Shown here: positions 46,809-55,717 of the stretch, one piece after another
Layout: each line of letters opens with the position of its first letter
How positions within the stretch are numbered: the first letter of the stretch is position 1
Assembly: GCF_001687605.2 (NCBI RefSeq)
Contig: NZ_CP016539.2
Location: 3,006,501-3,070,500 of the forward strand
DNA: 64,000 nucleotides
Direction: 5' to 3'
Origin: Planococcus plakortidis
Lineage (GTDB): Bacteria > Bacillota > Bacilli > Bacillales_A > Planococcaceae
Program-made: the position numbers and the translations under genes
The notes under the pieces: generated by a model
The model's input: the letters and a program-made list of their open reading frames with translations, nothing else
What the model was told of the DNA's origin: nothing
The model's database searches: none

Positions 46809-47141
46809 ATGGCTCATGAACAACATCAGGAATTGATTCGGGCATTACATGATTGTGCAGCGGAATGTAACCATTGTTTTGACGCTTGTCTGCAGGAAGA
46901 CGATGTGAAGATGCTAGCACAGTGCATTCGATTAGACCGGGAATGCGCGGACATTTGTGCATTTTTGGAACATGCCATTACTCGCAATTCACCGTTCGTT
47001 TCCGAACTGGCAGCCGTTTGCGCAACCATTTGCGAAGCTTGCGCAGAGGAATGTGAGAAGCACGCCGATCATCATGAACATTGCAGACGCTGTGCGGAAG
47101 CTTGCCGTAGATGTGCAGAAGCTTGCCGTAACGCCGCATAA
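46809..47141 (+). CDS. csp: Four-helix-bundle copper storage protein (Csp3-like)
   Basis: The 110-residue protein has many Cys on amphipathic helices: 'HDCAAECNHCFDACL', 'AQCIRLDRECADICAFLEHA', 'AVCATICEACAEECEKH', 'CRRCAEACRRCAEACR'. CxxxC spacing lines the inside of the bundle in Csp proteins, which can store many Cu(I) ions. There is no signal peptide, so it is a cytosolic Csp3 type. I chose the ATG after AATGGAGG. It is transcribed divergently from copZ, sharing the intergenic region with the CsoR-like site at 46575. Confidence 0.9.
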   Translation: MAHEQHQELIRALHDCAAECNHCFDACLQEDDVKMLAQCIRLDRECADICAFLEHAITRNSPFVSELAAVCATICEACAEECEKHADHHEHCRRCAEACRRCAEACRNAA

Positions 47142-47150
47142 CCTTACTCA

Positions 47151-47187
47151 AAAAGGCCCGTCGGAAATATTTTCCGACGGACCTTTT
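47151..47187. terminator. Bidirectional terminator
   Basis: AAAAGGCCCGTCGGAAA pairs with TTTCCGACGGACCTTTT with one mismatch, loop TAT. Confidence 0.85.
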
Positions 47188-47200
47188 CTTTTATCAAGCA

Positions 47201-47878
47201 TCATTCTGCTTCATGGATCCATTTGTAGCCGATTCCCCAAACCGTGAGAAAATGATCATCGACCGGAAAACCGGACTGGCGGATTTTTTCCCGAACATTT
47301 CGCACATGCGAATCGATGGTCCGCCCTTCCGTCTCTGAGTCGAATCCCCAAATTAACTGGATCAGCTGCTCCCTCGTAAACACTTTGTCGGCATTCTTCA
47401 TCAGGTGGCCCACCATCAGAAATTCTTTTGGCGTCAATTTGATGATATGTTTGCCGTACGTAAGTTCAAACCGGTCTTCGTCCCACACCAAACCGTCCAC
47501 TTCAATGGTATTTTTCGGAGTTCTCCTGCGAAGCAGCGCCCCCATCCGGGCCAGCAACTCATCTTCATTAAACGGCTTTGTGATGTAATCATCCGCCCCG
47601 ATATTCAATCCCTTAACAATATCCTCCTGTTGTTCCCGCGCCGTCAGCATAATGATTGGCACATCCGAAAATTTCCGGATTTCGCGGCACAGTTCCCAGC
47701 CATCCATTTCCGGCATCATGATATCCAGTAAGACGAGATCGAAAGGTTCCGATTCCAAATAGTCGAGGGCTTCATGAGCTCCCAGTGCTTTTTTACAGAG
47801 GTACTGATGCGGCTTCAAATATAAAGCCACTAAATCCAGCATTCGGTGTTCATCATCAACCAACAGCACTTTCTGCAA
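47201..47878 (-). CDS. OmpR-family response regulator of the copper island
   Basis: The receiver has 'VLLVDDEHRML', 'LVLLDIMMPEMDG', 'MLTAREQ' and 'YITKPFNE'. The C-terminal winged helix has 'KLTPKEFLMVGHLMKNADKVFTREQLIQLIWG' and 'RTIDSHVRNVREKIR'. At 225 residues it is full length. Its start overlaps the kinase gene by 23 bases. Given its position next to Csp and downstream of a BNR lipoprotein and thiol redox genes, a role like CopR/CusR-type metal or envelope stress response is likely, but inferred. Confidence 0.92.
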   Translation of the reverse strand: MQKVLLVDDEHRMLDLVALYLKPHQYLCKKALGAHEALDYLESEPFDLVLLDIMMPEMDGWELCREIRKFSDVPIIMLTAREQQEDIVKGLNIGADDYITKPFNEDELLARMGALLRRRTPKNTIEVDGLVWDEDRFELTYGKHIIKLTPKEFLMVGHLMKNADKVFTREQLIQLIWGFDSETEGRTIDSHVRNVREKIRQSGFPVDDHFLTVWGIGYKWIHEAE

Positions 47879-49259
47879 GCGAATCCCCCCTTTTCAATTC
47901 TATCAGGACGGTTGTCCCTTGTCCGTACTCACTTTGAAGCGTCATGAGACCACCGTGCGATTCGACGATTTCTTTCGCAATCGCCAGGCCAAGACCGCTT
48001 CCTCCGTACTGTCTGGATCTGGATTTATCGACCCGATACAATCGTTCAAAGACAAAAGGAAGATCTTTTTCCGGTATGCCCTCTCCTTCATCACGGATGC
48101 TTATGGTGATGGTACCTTTATCTTGGACTCCCTGTAATACCACTTGTGTTCCTTCAGGAGAATGCTTGCGGGCGTTGTCCAAGACATTCAGCAATACCTG
48201 CTGAAAACGTTCGGGATCAATGAAGGCGACAATCTCATGTTCACAATGGACAGCCAATGAAATCTGTTTCTCGTCAAAAGCTGGCCGAACCAAGGCAACG
48301 ACGGATGCAAAAAGCATCTCCAGTGAAAATCCCTCTTTTTGAATGGCGAACTGGTTATGATCTATCTGAGCCAGCTCAAACAGCTGCCGGATCAATTCCG
48401 TCAAATGGGCCGTCTCTTCCCGGATGATGCCAATGTATTCCTTTTTCTCTTCCTCGGATGCATCCGGCCGGCTCGCGATATCGGCATATCCTTTGATATA
48501 GGTCAACGGCGTCCGCAACTCGTGCGAAATACTCGCCAAAAATTCATTCCGCTCATTTTTTAAATGTTCCAAGTCACTGGATAGGGCAGTGATGGCGTTC
48601 GCCAGCTCTCCCAACTCATCGTTTCGGCCAATATTCAGGCTGACCTCGTGGTGCCCTTCGCTTAACTGTTCCGTCGCTTCTTTCATCCGAATCAACGGCA
48701 ACGTAATCAATCGGGATAGCAGAAAAATTGTGATGACGGTCAACCCGACAGCAATCAGGCCAACAATCAGGAATTGGTTTCGCAAATGACTGACCATCCC
48801 TTTGATATGATTGGTTTCCGCAAACATGAACACGTGGCCTCTATGTTCTCCTTCAATGGTGATTGGGCTGTCCGTCGCAATAAACTCTTTTTTGTCCCAT
48901 CGCTCTTCCACGACCTTCCCTCCCTGCAGAACCTCATCAAAATCGGTGTGTTCCAACACTTCCCTCATTTCAGGTTCAATCAGATCGGAATGGGTCAATT
49001 CGTTGCCATCTGCATCCGTGATGATGACGATGAAATCGGAGGCCGATTCCATCAACGCCACATGGTTCAATGTCGCCGGTTCAAAACTGTCTTCCAATAC
49101 TTCGCTGTGGGTGTTCCCTCTTGCAAGCAGGTTGGTCATGACTTCATCCACCCGTTCATTGACAAAAGTAACGTACAGGGTTAGAAACAAAACCGATTCA
49201 ATGATGATAATAAACACAAAAAACAGCAAACCTATTTTCAATGCAAGCCTGTTTAACAT
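47856..49259 (-). CDS. Sensor histidine kinase of the copper island
   Basis: The 467 residues show two helices (about 9-29 and 162-182) around an extracellular sensor with 'NTHSEVLEDSFEPATLNHVALMESASDFIVIITDADGNELTH', PAS-like. HAMP, HisKA 'EFLASISHELRTPLTYIKGYA' and HATPase 'NVLDNARKHSPEG', 'DEGEGIPEKD', 'GGSGLGLAIAK' follow. AAAGAGGGATGCC precedes the ATG. It is paired and overlapping with the response regulator. Confidence 0.92.
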   Translation of the reverse strand: MLNRLALKIGLLFFVFIIIIESVLFLTLYVTFVNERVDEVMTNLLARGNTHSEVLEDSFEPATLNHVALMESASDFIVIITDADGNELTHSDLIEPEMREVLEHTDFDEVLQGGKVVEERWDKKEFIATDSPITIEGEHRGHVFMFAETNHIKGMVSHLRNQFLIVGLIAVGLTVITIFLLSRLITLPLIRMKEATEQLSEGHHEVSLNIGRNDELGELANAITALSSDLEHLKNERNEFLASISHELRTPLTYIKGYADIASRPDASEEEKKEYIGIIREETAHLTELIRQLFELAQIDHNQFAIQKEGFSLEMLFASVVALVRPAFDEKQISLAVHCEHEIVAFIDPERFQQVLLNVLDNARKHSPEGTQVVLQGVQDKGTITISIRDEGEGIPEKDLPFVFERLYRVDKSRSRQYGGSGLGLAIAKEIVESHGGLMTLQSEYGQGTTVLIELKRGDSLAESAVG

Positions 49260-49358
49260 GGCATCCCTCTTTAAGTCGATTGGTTAGCAGCAATCAAGAC
49301 AAAGACTGCTGCCGAAAGCTGTTGGATTCGGTTCGTCTTTCAAACGGCTAGCTGGTTT

Positions 49359-50267
49359 CTACTTGGTTTTCCCCTCTTCCAGCAGCGTTTTCCAGGTCTG
49401 TAATCCGTCTTCCGACAAGTAGGCATTTCCTTCAAATGTGTAGATCGCCAGTTCCATTCCATCCATCGGGTTTTGTGCAATAAAAGCGATGGCATCTTGT
49501 GAAAGGTCCGGTGTATCCACCGGCTCGAGTTCTTCATTTTCCATAGTATACTTCACCAGAGCCGCCGCTGTCCCGTAGCTTCCGAAATACAACTGGTCTT
49601 CGGTGAAATGCACCGCTGTGCCTGTTTCATTTCCGGCTGTAATCGCTTCAAAAACTTCGCCGCCATCCTGCGAGAAATAAACCCCTGCAGCCGTAGCCGC
49701 AGCGACGAAGTTCGAATCAGTCGGGTGAAGGGCGAGCGCAGTCACTTCCCCATTCAACCCTTCAGCCTTCACAGGTTCCCACGATTCTCCTTTATCGTTA
49801 CTTTTGTAAAATCCGGCTTCCAGCAAAGAGTTTTTTGCCGGATTGAGCAGGAAGATATCGTGACTGTTGTACCCTACCGCCATCGCATGAAAGTCCGTTT
49901 CTCCTTGGAATGCAATCTCTTCCAAAGTTTCGCCGTCATCTATACTTCGCTGAATCCCAAGTGGATTGGGCAAATCTGAATCTGCACTCGGGTGTCCTGA
50001 AGAATAGAAGCCCTCATCTACGGCGTTAAAGCCCATATAATCGTAAAAATTATCCGCTGTTTCAAACCACTCGCCATCGCGGTAAATTTTTGGCCCAGTA
50101 TGTGATGCAAAATACAGTCCGTTCTCTTCTCCTGCATAACCCATCCCATGGACATGGTTCAGTTCCCCTTCAAACGGCACTTCAAATGAATCCGTTGTAT
50201 CATTGCTGCAGCCGGCCAGTAAAAGTAAAGCCGACAGTACCGCTATGCCCATTCTCTTTTTCTTCAT
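49359..50267 (-). CDS. BNR/sialidase-fold lipoprotein (F510_1955-like)
   Basis: The lipobox LLAGCSN is followed by a beta-propeller-like protein of 302 residues with Asp-box-type repeats: 'SIDDGETLEE', 'KSNDKGESWEPV', 'FSQDGGEVFEA', 'LSEDGLQTWKT'. The N-terminal 'LNHVHGMGYAGEENGLYFASHTG' is typical of lipoproteins labelled F510_1955 glycosylhydrolase family in databases, often found with copper genes. No catalytic residues can be assigned. I chose the ATG after GGAGGGCATCTAC. The stretch 50268-50589 downstream of TlpA shows no gene. Confidence 0.75.
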   Translation of the reverse strand: MKKKRMGIAVLSALLLLAGCSNDTTDSFEVPFEGELNHVHGMGYAGEENGLYFASHTGPKIYRDGEWFETADNFYDYMGFNAVDEGFYSSGHPSADSDLPNPLGIQRSIDDGETLEEIAFQGETDFHAMAVGYNSHDIFLLNPAKNSLLEAGFYKSNDKGESWEPVKAEGLNGEVTALALHPTDSNFVAAATAAGVYFSQDGGEVFEAITAGNETGTAVHFTEDQLYFGSYGTAAALVKYTMENEELEPVDTPDLSQDAIAFIAQNPMDGMELAIYTFEGNAYLSEDGLQTWKTLLEEGKTK

Positions 50268-50589
50268 GTAGATGCCCTCCGAATATGTCAATTTTCTATA
50301 CTTTCCATAAGTATCAACCTCTTATAGCTTAACGAAAAAGTTTCGACTTTTTGTGCAGATATCTTGATTTCAAACAGGTAATTCATACCCTTTACTAATT
50401 GCCCTAAAAGAACAGACCTTCCAATCAGTCCGGTGTAGGACCTTTACCTGATTTTTGTTTATATTTTCTACACCTGACATTGCTTTTCTTGTGGTTTAGT
50501 CCACTTTAAAGAAATGTCTTTTTCTCGTTTTTTCCTTGCATCAATTTTCAAAATACGTGGCTCGCACTATTCTGGGGAACTCAGTTGTA

Positions 50590-51135
50590 TCAGCTCGGTT
50601 TGATCTGTTCCATATAACTCGCAATATCCTCTTCGGACATTTCACCCGTAATGATTTTCTCGATTTTTCCCTCTTGATTGACCAACAATGTAGTGGGCAA
50701 TGGACGAATATTATAGGCTTCCATAACACTTTTGTCCTTATCGATAACAATCGGGAACGTTAAATTTCGCTGTTCAGCAAATTGTCTCACTTCATAATCG
50801 GATTGCGCAATATTGACAGCGAGTATCTCTACACCTTGGTCCTTGTATACTTGGTACTGCTTTTCCATCAGCGGGAACTCTTTTTCGCACGGTTTGCACC
50901 AAGTACCCCAAAAGTTCACGAACACCCCCTGCCCTTTGTACTCAGACAGCTGATGCTGTTCCCCATTCAAATCCGTCAAAGCAAAATCGGGTGCCCAATC
51001 TCCAACTTGCAGCAATTCGTTTTTCTCTTTGGTTAATTCGTTGTAGATAGTAAATGCAATAGCGACGACCAGAATGAACAAAATACTTGTCCTCATAATC
51101 AAGCGATTTCTCTTTTTATCCTTTTTAGCAGCCAT
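50590..51135 (-). CDS. Membrane-anchored thiol-disulfide oxidoreductase (TlpA/ResA-like)
   Basis: An N-terminal helix (about 11-31) is followed by a thioredoxin fold with 'GDWAPDFALTDLNGEQHQLSEYKGQGVFVNFWGTWCKPCEKEFPLM'. The active site is CKPC, and 'IRPLPTTLLVNQEGKIEKIITG' carries the cis-Pro. The length of 181 matches ResA. It reduces disulfides outside the membrane using electrons from CcdA, whose gene lies 38 bases upstream. Partners could be cytochromes or copper-binding Cys proteins. Confidence 0.88.
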   Translation of the reverse strand: MAAKKDKKRNRLIMRTSILFILVVAIAFTIYNELTKEKNELLQVGDWAPDFALTDLNGEQHQLSEYKGQGVFVNFWGTWCKPCEKEFPLMEKQYQVYKDQGVEILAVNIAQSDYEVRQFAEQRNLTFPIVIDKDKSVMEAYNIRPLPTTLLVNQEGKIEKIITGEMSEEDIASYMEQIKPS

Positions 51136-51173
51136 ACAATGTCACGTCCTTCCTAGATGCTGGGTTGAGTCCA

Positions 51174-51881
51174 TTAAAACCCTGTAAATCCACCCGTAAA
51201 TTGCGATAAAAAAGCGATGATTTCTGTCAGCATGTCAAAGTAAAGCAAAACGCCCATCAGAATCATTAATGCTCCTCCTATTGACATGAAAAGAGCGCTC
51301 TTCTTCTTCAAGAAAGTCATTTTCTCAATAAAAAACGACATTAAGAGAAAAGGAATTGAAAATCCCAGAACGTAAAACAGCATATAGAGTAAGCCACTGT
51401 CCGGATCCGCTACTCCGAGTGCAATAACTCCTGCAAGTATGGGACCGGTACACGGTGTCCATCCAGCTGCAAAGCCAATGCCGATCAGAACAGAACCCGC
51501 GTATCCGGAGGGCCTTTTCTGGAACTGTAATTTCTTATCCGACAGCAGGAAGTCGAATTTCAGAATACCGGTTAGGACTAAGCCAAAAAACACCATCAAA
51601 ATAGCGCCCAATTGACGTAGAAGAACTTGATATTCCAAGAAGAAGTTTCCGATAAGCGAAGTCGACAAGCCCAACGCTAAAAAAATGATGGAGAAACCTA
51701 TTAAAAATAGAACCGTATGAATCAAAGCCGTGCTCCTCATCATTCCCTTGCCCGTCTTTAACTCATTGACTGAAACTCCGGTAATGTAGGATAAAAAAGC
51801 CGGATACAAAGGAAGGGAGCATGGAGAGATAAATGATAAAAGCCCTGCGCCAAACGCAAGATACAAACTAATTTCCGCCAC
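51174..51881 (-). CDS. ccdA: Cytochrome c biogenesis/thiol transfer protein CcdA
   Basis: The 235-residue, six-helix membrane protein carries the two conserved Cys-Pro motifs: 'LLSFISPCSLPLYPAFLSYITG' and 'GFAAGWTPCTGPILAGV'. It moves electrons from cytosolic thioredoxin to extracytoplasmic TlpA/ResA. I chose a GTG start directly after GGAGGTCTACAA. An ATG 45 bases upstream would place that site inside the gene. It is an operon with the TlpA gene. Confidence 0.92.
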   Translation of the reverse strand: MAEISLYLAFGAGLLSFISPCSLPLYPAFLSYITGVSVNELKTGKGMMRSTALIHTVLFLIGFSIIFLALGLSTSLIGNFFLEYQVLLRQLGAILMVFFGLVLTGILKFDFLLSDKKLQFQKRPSGYAGSVLIGIGFAAGWTPCTGPILAGVIALGVADPDSGLLYMLFYVLGFSIPFLLMSFFIEKMTFLKKKSALFMSIGGALMILMGVLLYFDMLTEIIAFLSQFTGGFTGF

Positions 51882-52077
51882 TTGTAGACCTCCTATTACA
51901 GTAAGTTGAATCCTCTTCTTTATCATTTTTGTATCCCTTAGGAATCAAATGAAATTTTCTATATAAGACTCGGGGAATTTCAAGGTATGTAAAATTAAAT
52001 ACAGCCCCTCTCTTAACTTCTACTTCCCCGTGCTTGCTTAACCGTTCCAGAAAACGTTAGCCACTTCAGCTTATCGA

Positions 52078-52188
52078 TTATGTCTTGATTTTCTGTGCAG
52101 TTTCTTCTATTAAATTGTGAACTTCTCCTATCGGTTCACGAACTTGCCACAATCCCGCGATTAAAACCGTTAAAAACAAAAATGTCAT
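52078..52188 (-). CDS. Possible small membrane protein, 36 residues
   Basis: An ATG with AGGAACC upstream opens MTFLFLTVLIAGLWQVREPI and continues GEVHNLIEETAQKIKT to a stop: one hydrophobic helix plus an amphipathic tail. It lies alone in the 380-base gap between ccdA and the ydhK gene. It could be a genuine small protein, the end of a decayed gene, or chance. No family is known to me. Confidence 0.3.
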   Translation of the reverse strand: MTFLFLTVLIAGLWQVREPIGEVHNLIEETAQKIKT

Positions 52189-52260
52189 GGTTCCTGCACA
52201 GAATATGCAAAGTTAACGGGTAAGGTACTTACAGACAACTGTAGAAAGAAGGAGATTTAC

Positions 52261-52848
52261 ATGCCGAAAAACAAATGGATGATGGGGACGCTGTCGCTTG
52301 TGGCAGCCGTCACGCTAAGTGCCTGCAATACAGGCGATGACATGAGCGACGAATCGATGGACATGGATAATGCCAGCGAAGAAAATATGAATGAAGATTC
52401 CGGCCATATGAACATGGACCATTCGGGTTCAGGAGAAATCCCGGATGGTTTGCAGGAAGCGGAAAACCCAACCTATGAAGTCGGAAGCCAGGCCATTATT
52501 GAAACGGACCATATGGAGGGCATGAAAGGTGCCGAAGCAACAATTGTCGGAGCCTTTGATACAACCGCTTATGCCTTGACCTACACGCCGACTGACGGAG
52601 GCGAGCCGGTTGAAAACCACAAATGGGTCATTCATGAAGAACTGGAAAATCCAGGTGACGCACCATTGGAACCGGGCGATGAAGCGGCCATTGCCGCTGA
52701 TCATATGGAAGGAATGGACGGCGCAACGGCTACCATTGATTCTGTAGAAGAAACGACCGTCTATATGGTTGATTTCGTCCCGACTACTGGAGGCGAGGAA
52801 GTCACTAATCATAAATGGGTCACTGAAAGTGAACTGTCACCTGAATAA
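52261..52848 (+). CDS. ydhK: YdhK-family lipoprotein (DUF1541 repeat)
   Basis: A lipobox (LSACNT) and a Met/Asp/His-rich linker (about 24-60) are followed by two DUF1541 repeats: 'TYEVGSQAIIETDHMEGMKGAEATIVGAFDTTAYALTYTPTDGGEPVENHKWVIHEEL' and 'LEPGDEAAIAADHMEGMDGATATIDSVEETTVYMVDFVPTTGGEEVTNHKWVTESEL'. The DHMEGM motif could bind metal. YdhK proteins are linked to copper genes by context. GAAGGAGATTTAC precedes the ATG. Confidence 0.9.
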   Translation: MPKNKWMMGTLSLVAAVTLSACNTGDDMSDESMDMDNASEENMNEDSGHMNMDHSGSGEIPDGLQEAENPTYEVGSQAIIETDHMEGMKGAEATIVGAFDTTAYALTYTPTDGGEPVENHKWVIHEELENPGDAPLEPGDEAAIAADHMEGMDGATATIDSVEETTVYMVDFVPTTGGEEVTNHKWVTESELSPE

Positions 52849-52855
52849 TAACGGC

Positions 52856-52893
52856 AAAACCCGGGATCTTGTCAACAAGATCCCGGGTTTTTA
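52856..52893 (+). terminator. Terminator of ydhK
   Basis: AAAACCCGGGATCTTGT pairs with CAAGATCCCGGGTTTT with a minimal loop and a T run. This is the right edge of the copper block. Confidence 0.85.
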
Positions 52894-53047
52894 TTTGTGC
52901 TGGCTCATGCAAGATTCGACTTCTTTTATGTTACGAAAAGATTAAGTTTTCTCAATCAGGCTCTCCGTATCATTTCTGCACATATTTTCAACATTTTTGT
53001 AATAGAATAAACCAAATTTAAATAGTTTTAGAGAGGTCACCGAATCT

Positions 53048-54499
53048 ATGAAAATAAATCAACTTTTAAACGAATCCGGTCTGATCTCACGATTAGATTC
53101 CAGAATATTAGAATTAGACATCAAGGGGATTGCCGATAACTCAAGCGATGTGGCAAAAGGTTTTGTGTTTGTTGCTATTAAAGGATTTGAAATTGATGGT
53201 CACGGGTTTATTGACCAGGCAATTGAAAAAGGGGCAGCCCTTGTCATCGGAGAACAAGGAATTACCCGGTTAGGTGTCCCTTATTTACAAGTGGAAAATA
53301 GCCGGAAAGCGCTTGGCATCCTGGCCAGGAATTTTTATGGCCGTCCATCTGACCAGAAAATAATGATTGGAATTACGGGCACCAACGGAAAAACGACGAC
53401 GAGCTATATGCTCCAGCACTTTCTGGAAAGCAACGGTATGAGTTGTTCTGTCATCGGTACCAACCAAAATATTATCAATGGCGAAAAAATGAAAAGCTCG
53501 AACACCACACCAAATTCACTCGCTCTCCATAAACTGTTGACCCTCAGTCAGGATGAGGTCGTCATTATGGAAGTTTCTTCTCATGGACTGGCCCAGTATC
53601 GGTTAGAAGGCATTGAATTTGATTACGGCTTGTTCCTCAATCTTCACCATGAACACCTGGATTATCACAGTTCCATAGAAGAGTATTTTCAGGCGAAGCT
53701 TACAATGTTCAATCAGATGAAAGAACATGGGATTGCTGTAGTGAATACAGATAATGAGTGGGGACGAAAGCTCTGTGGAATCCTGCAAACAAAGGGAAAA
53801 CCGATTTATGCAATTGGCACATCCACTGAATGCAACCTGCGTGTTGCAAAATTTCATTCACTGTCCTCCACTATGCGGGTGATTGAAAGTAACGAAACGT
53901 ATCAAATGGTCGCTGCGATGACCGGAATGCACAATATGTATAACACCTTAATGGCCTACGGAACATCATTGTTGCTGGGTATCCCCAAAGAAAAGCTCTT
54001 AAACTCCATTCACCATTTCAAGGGAGTCGATGGACGCTTTGAGATCACGAAACTGGCCAAGGGCTCGATCGTTATTGTGGATTATGCCCATACTCCGGAT
54101 GCCATCTCTTACTGCCTGGAAACTGCAAAATCACAAGGGGCCCAACGAATAACCCATATTTTCGGCTTTCGTGGAAATCGAGATGCCAGCAAGAGAAAGC
54201 ACATGCTATCCATATCTGCTGAAATGAGTGACCGCTACATTTTAACGTTGGACGACCTGAACAATGTTTCTCCAGGAGATATGCTGGAAGTTTTAAACCA
54301 ACTAAATGAAACATACGGCAACTCAAAAGGCAGCATCGTTCCAGACCGTACACTCGCCATTCAGCAAGCAATCCATGAAAGCAAGGAAGGCGACTGGATT
54401 GTGATTACCGGTAAAGGACACGAGAAATACCAGCAAACCTTTCATTTACCGACTGATTCGGACCGGGAAACCGTCAATTATATAATAAAGCAGAACTAA
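53048..54499 (+). CDS. MurE-like UDP-MurNAc-tripeptide ligase, accessory copy
   Basis: The 483-residue protein has the Mur ligase three-domain order. The N-terminal 'IKGIADNSSDVAKGFVFVAIKGFEIDGHGFI' precedes the ATP loop 'GITGTNGKTTTSYML', 'SSNTTPNSLALHKL', 'EVSSHGLAQYRL' and 'NLHHEHLDYH'. In the C-terminal domain, 'VDYAHTPDAI', 'FGFRGNRDASKR' and 'LDDLNNVSPG' occur where DAP-specific MurE has DNPR. 'VITGKGHEKYQ' ends the pattern. It adds the third amino acid of the stem peptide. The different specificity loop suggests another amino acid than DAP. It is grouped with dacF, so it is probably not the main cell-wall copy. Confidence 0.88.
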   Translation: MKINQLLNESGLISRLDSRILELDIKGIADNSSDVAKGFVFVAIKGFEIDGHGFIDQAIEKGAALVIGEQGITRLGVPYLQVENSRKALGILARNFYGRPSDQKIMIGITGTNGKTTTSYMLQHFLESNGMSCSVIGTNQNIINGEKMKSSNTTPNSLALHKLLTLSQDEVVIMEVSSHGLAQYRLEGIEFDYGLFLNLHHEHLDYHSSIEEYFQAKLTMFNQMKEHGIAVVNTDNEWGRKLCGILQTKGKPIYAIGTSTECNLRVAKFHSLSSTMRVIESNETYQMVAAMTGMHNMYNTLMAYGTSLLLGIPKEKLLNSIHHFKGVDGRFEITKLAKGSIVIVDYAHTPDAISYCLETAKSQGAQRITHIFGFRGNRDASKRKHMLSISAEMSDRYILTLDDLNNVSPGDMLEVLNQLNETYGNSKGSIVPDRTLAIQQAIHESKEGDWIVITGKGHEKYQQTFHLPTDSDRETVNYIIKQN

Positions 54500-54524
54500 A
54501 ATAATCACTCAGGAGGGAGTAGTT

Positions 54525-55685
54525 ATGAAAAAACTAAGTGTTGTTTCAACCATTTTAATCATGATCAACACTTTAATCGTTTCGTCCGTTTTCAGTAAAA
54601 CTGATGACCCTTCCCTGCCAAACGTATCCAGTGAAGCAGCTATTGTCATGGAAGCAACGACTGGAGAAATCCTCTATGAAAAAAATGCACAGTCGCAGAT
54701 GTATCCTGCCAGCCTAACAAAAATTGCCACAGCCATTTATGCAATTGAAAACAGAAAATTAAATGATGTTGTAACCATCAGTAAAAAAGCACGCAATACG
54801 GAAGGCACCCGTGTTTATTTGGAAGAGGGAGAACAAGTGACTTTAGAAAAACTGTTGCTGGGCCTCTTAGTCAACTCTGGAAATGATGCCGGCGTCGCCA
54901 TTGCTGAACACATCAGCGGCAGCGTTGAGTTATTTTCTGCTGATATGAATTTATATTTAGAAGATGTAATTGGCCTGCGGAATACGAACTTCGAAAATCC
55001 CCACGGTCTTTTTGATCCCGAGCATGTTACGACAGCCGAAGATTTAGCGAAGTTAACCCGATATGCGATGAAGAACGATGAATTCATGAAAATATTTGGA
55101 ACAAAAGAACTGCCCTGGAACGGTGAATCCTGGGATACCACGCTTTATACCCACCACAAACTATTAAGGGAAAAACCTTATGAAGGCGTTACGGGTGGTA
55201 AAACCGGGTTTGTGCCAGAAGCAGGCGTCACGCTGGCCACGACAGCCAAAAGAGAAAACCTGAATTTAATTGTCGTCACCTTAAAAAGCGACACAGAGGC
55301 AGAAGCTTATGCTGACACTGTTCAACTTTTGGATTTTGGATTTGAAAATTTTGAAACAGTGAGCATTCCGAAAGAAAGCAGCTTTTTTGCCGGTGATTTT
55401 GAATACATTACGCCAAGCGTATTTTTTTATACACATCAAGCAGATGAACAAGTGACGATTGCTGTAAAAGAAGATGAGAAATTGAGGATTACTAATCAGA
55501 ACGGCGCTCTTTTGTCTTCTTATCAGTTCCCCGTTGTCAGTGCTTCTGAGACAAACCTTCCTTCTAATCCTGAAGACGTTCGCCCATTTTTCCCACCTGG
55601 GATTTCAAGTTCAATCTATTTGTTCCTCCTCGTCGTTGGCTTATCAGGCTTAGTGTATTACCGAGTTCGAAAAAAACAATTATAG
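54525..55685 (+). CDS. D-alanyl-D-alanine carboxypeptidase (DacF-like)
   Basis: A signal sequence is followed by a penicillin-binding catalytic domain with all three motifs: SxxK in 'YPASLTKIATA', SxN in 'LVNSGNDAGVA' and KTG in 'GVTGGKTGFVPEA'. There is a C-terminal beta domain and, at the end, a membrane helix (about 360-380) with a basic tail. It trims the terminal D-Ala from stem peptides. It lies 25 bases after the MurE-like gene, probably one operon. AGGAGGGAGTAG precedes the ATG. Confidence 0.92.
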   Translation: MKKLSVVSTILIMINTLIVSSVFSKTDDPSLPNVSSEAAIVMEATTGEILYEKNAQSQMYPASLTKIATAIYAIENRKLNDVVTISKKARNTEGTRVYLEEGEQVTLEKLLLGLLVNSGNDAGVAIAEHISGSVELFSADMNLYLEDVIGLRNTNFENPHGLFDPEHVTTAEDLAKLTRYAMKNDEFMKIFGTKELPWNGESWDTTLYTHHKLLREKPYEGVTGGKTGFVPEAGVTLATTAKRENLNLIVVTLKSDTEAEAYADTVQLLDFGFENFETVSIPKESSFFAGDFEYITPSVFFYTHQADEQVTIAVKEDEKLRITNQNGALLSSYQFPVVSASETNLPSNPEDVRPFFPPGISSSIYLFLLVVGLSGLVYYRVRKKQL

Positions 55686-55717
55686 AACTCACTTCCCTAT
55701 CCTAAAATTGCGCTCAG

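Noticed and set aside
51640-51665. TTTCCGATAAGC motif similar to the dif-like left arm
   Set aside because: Lies inside the ccdA coding sequence and has no right arm.
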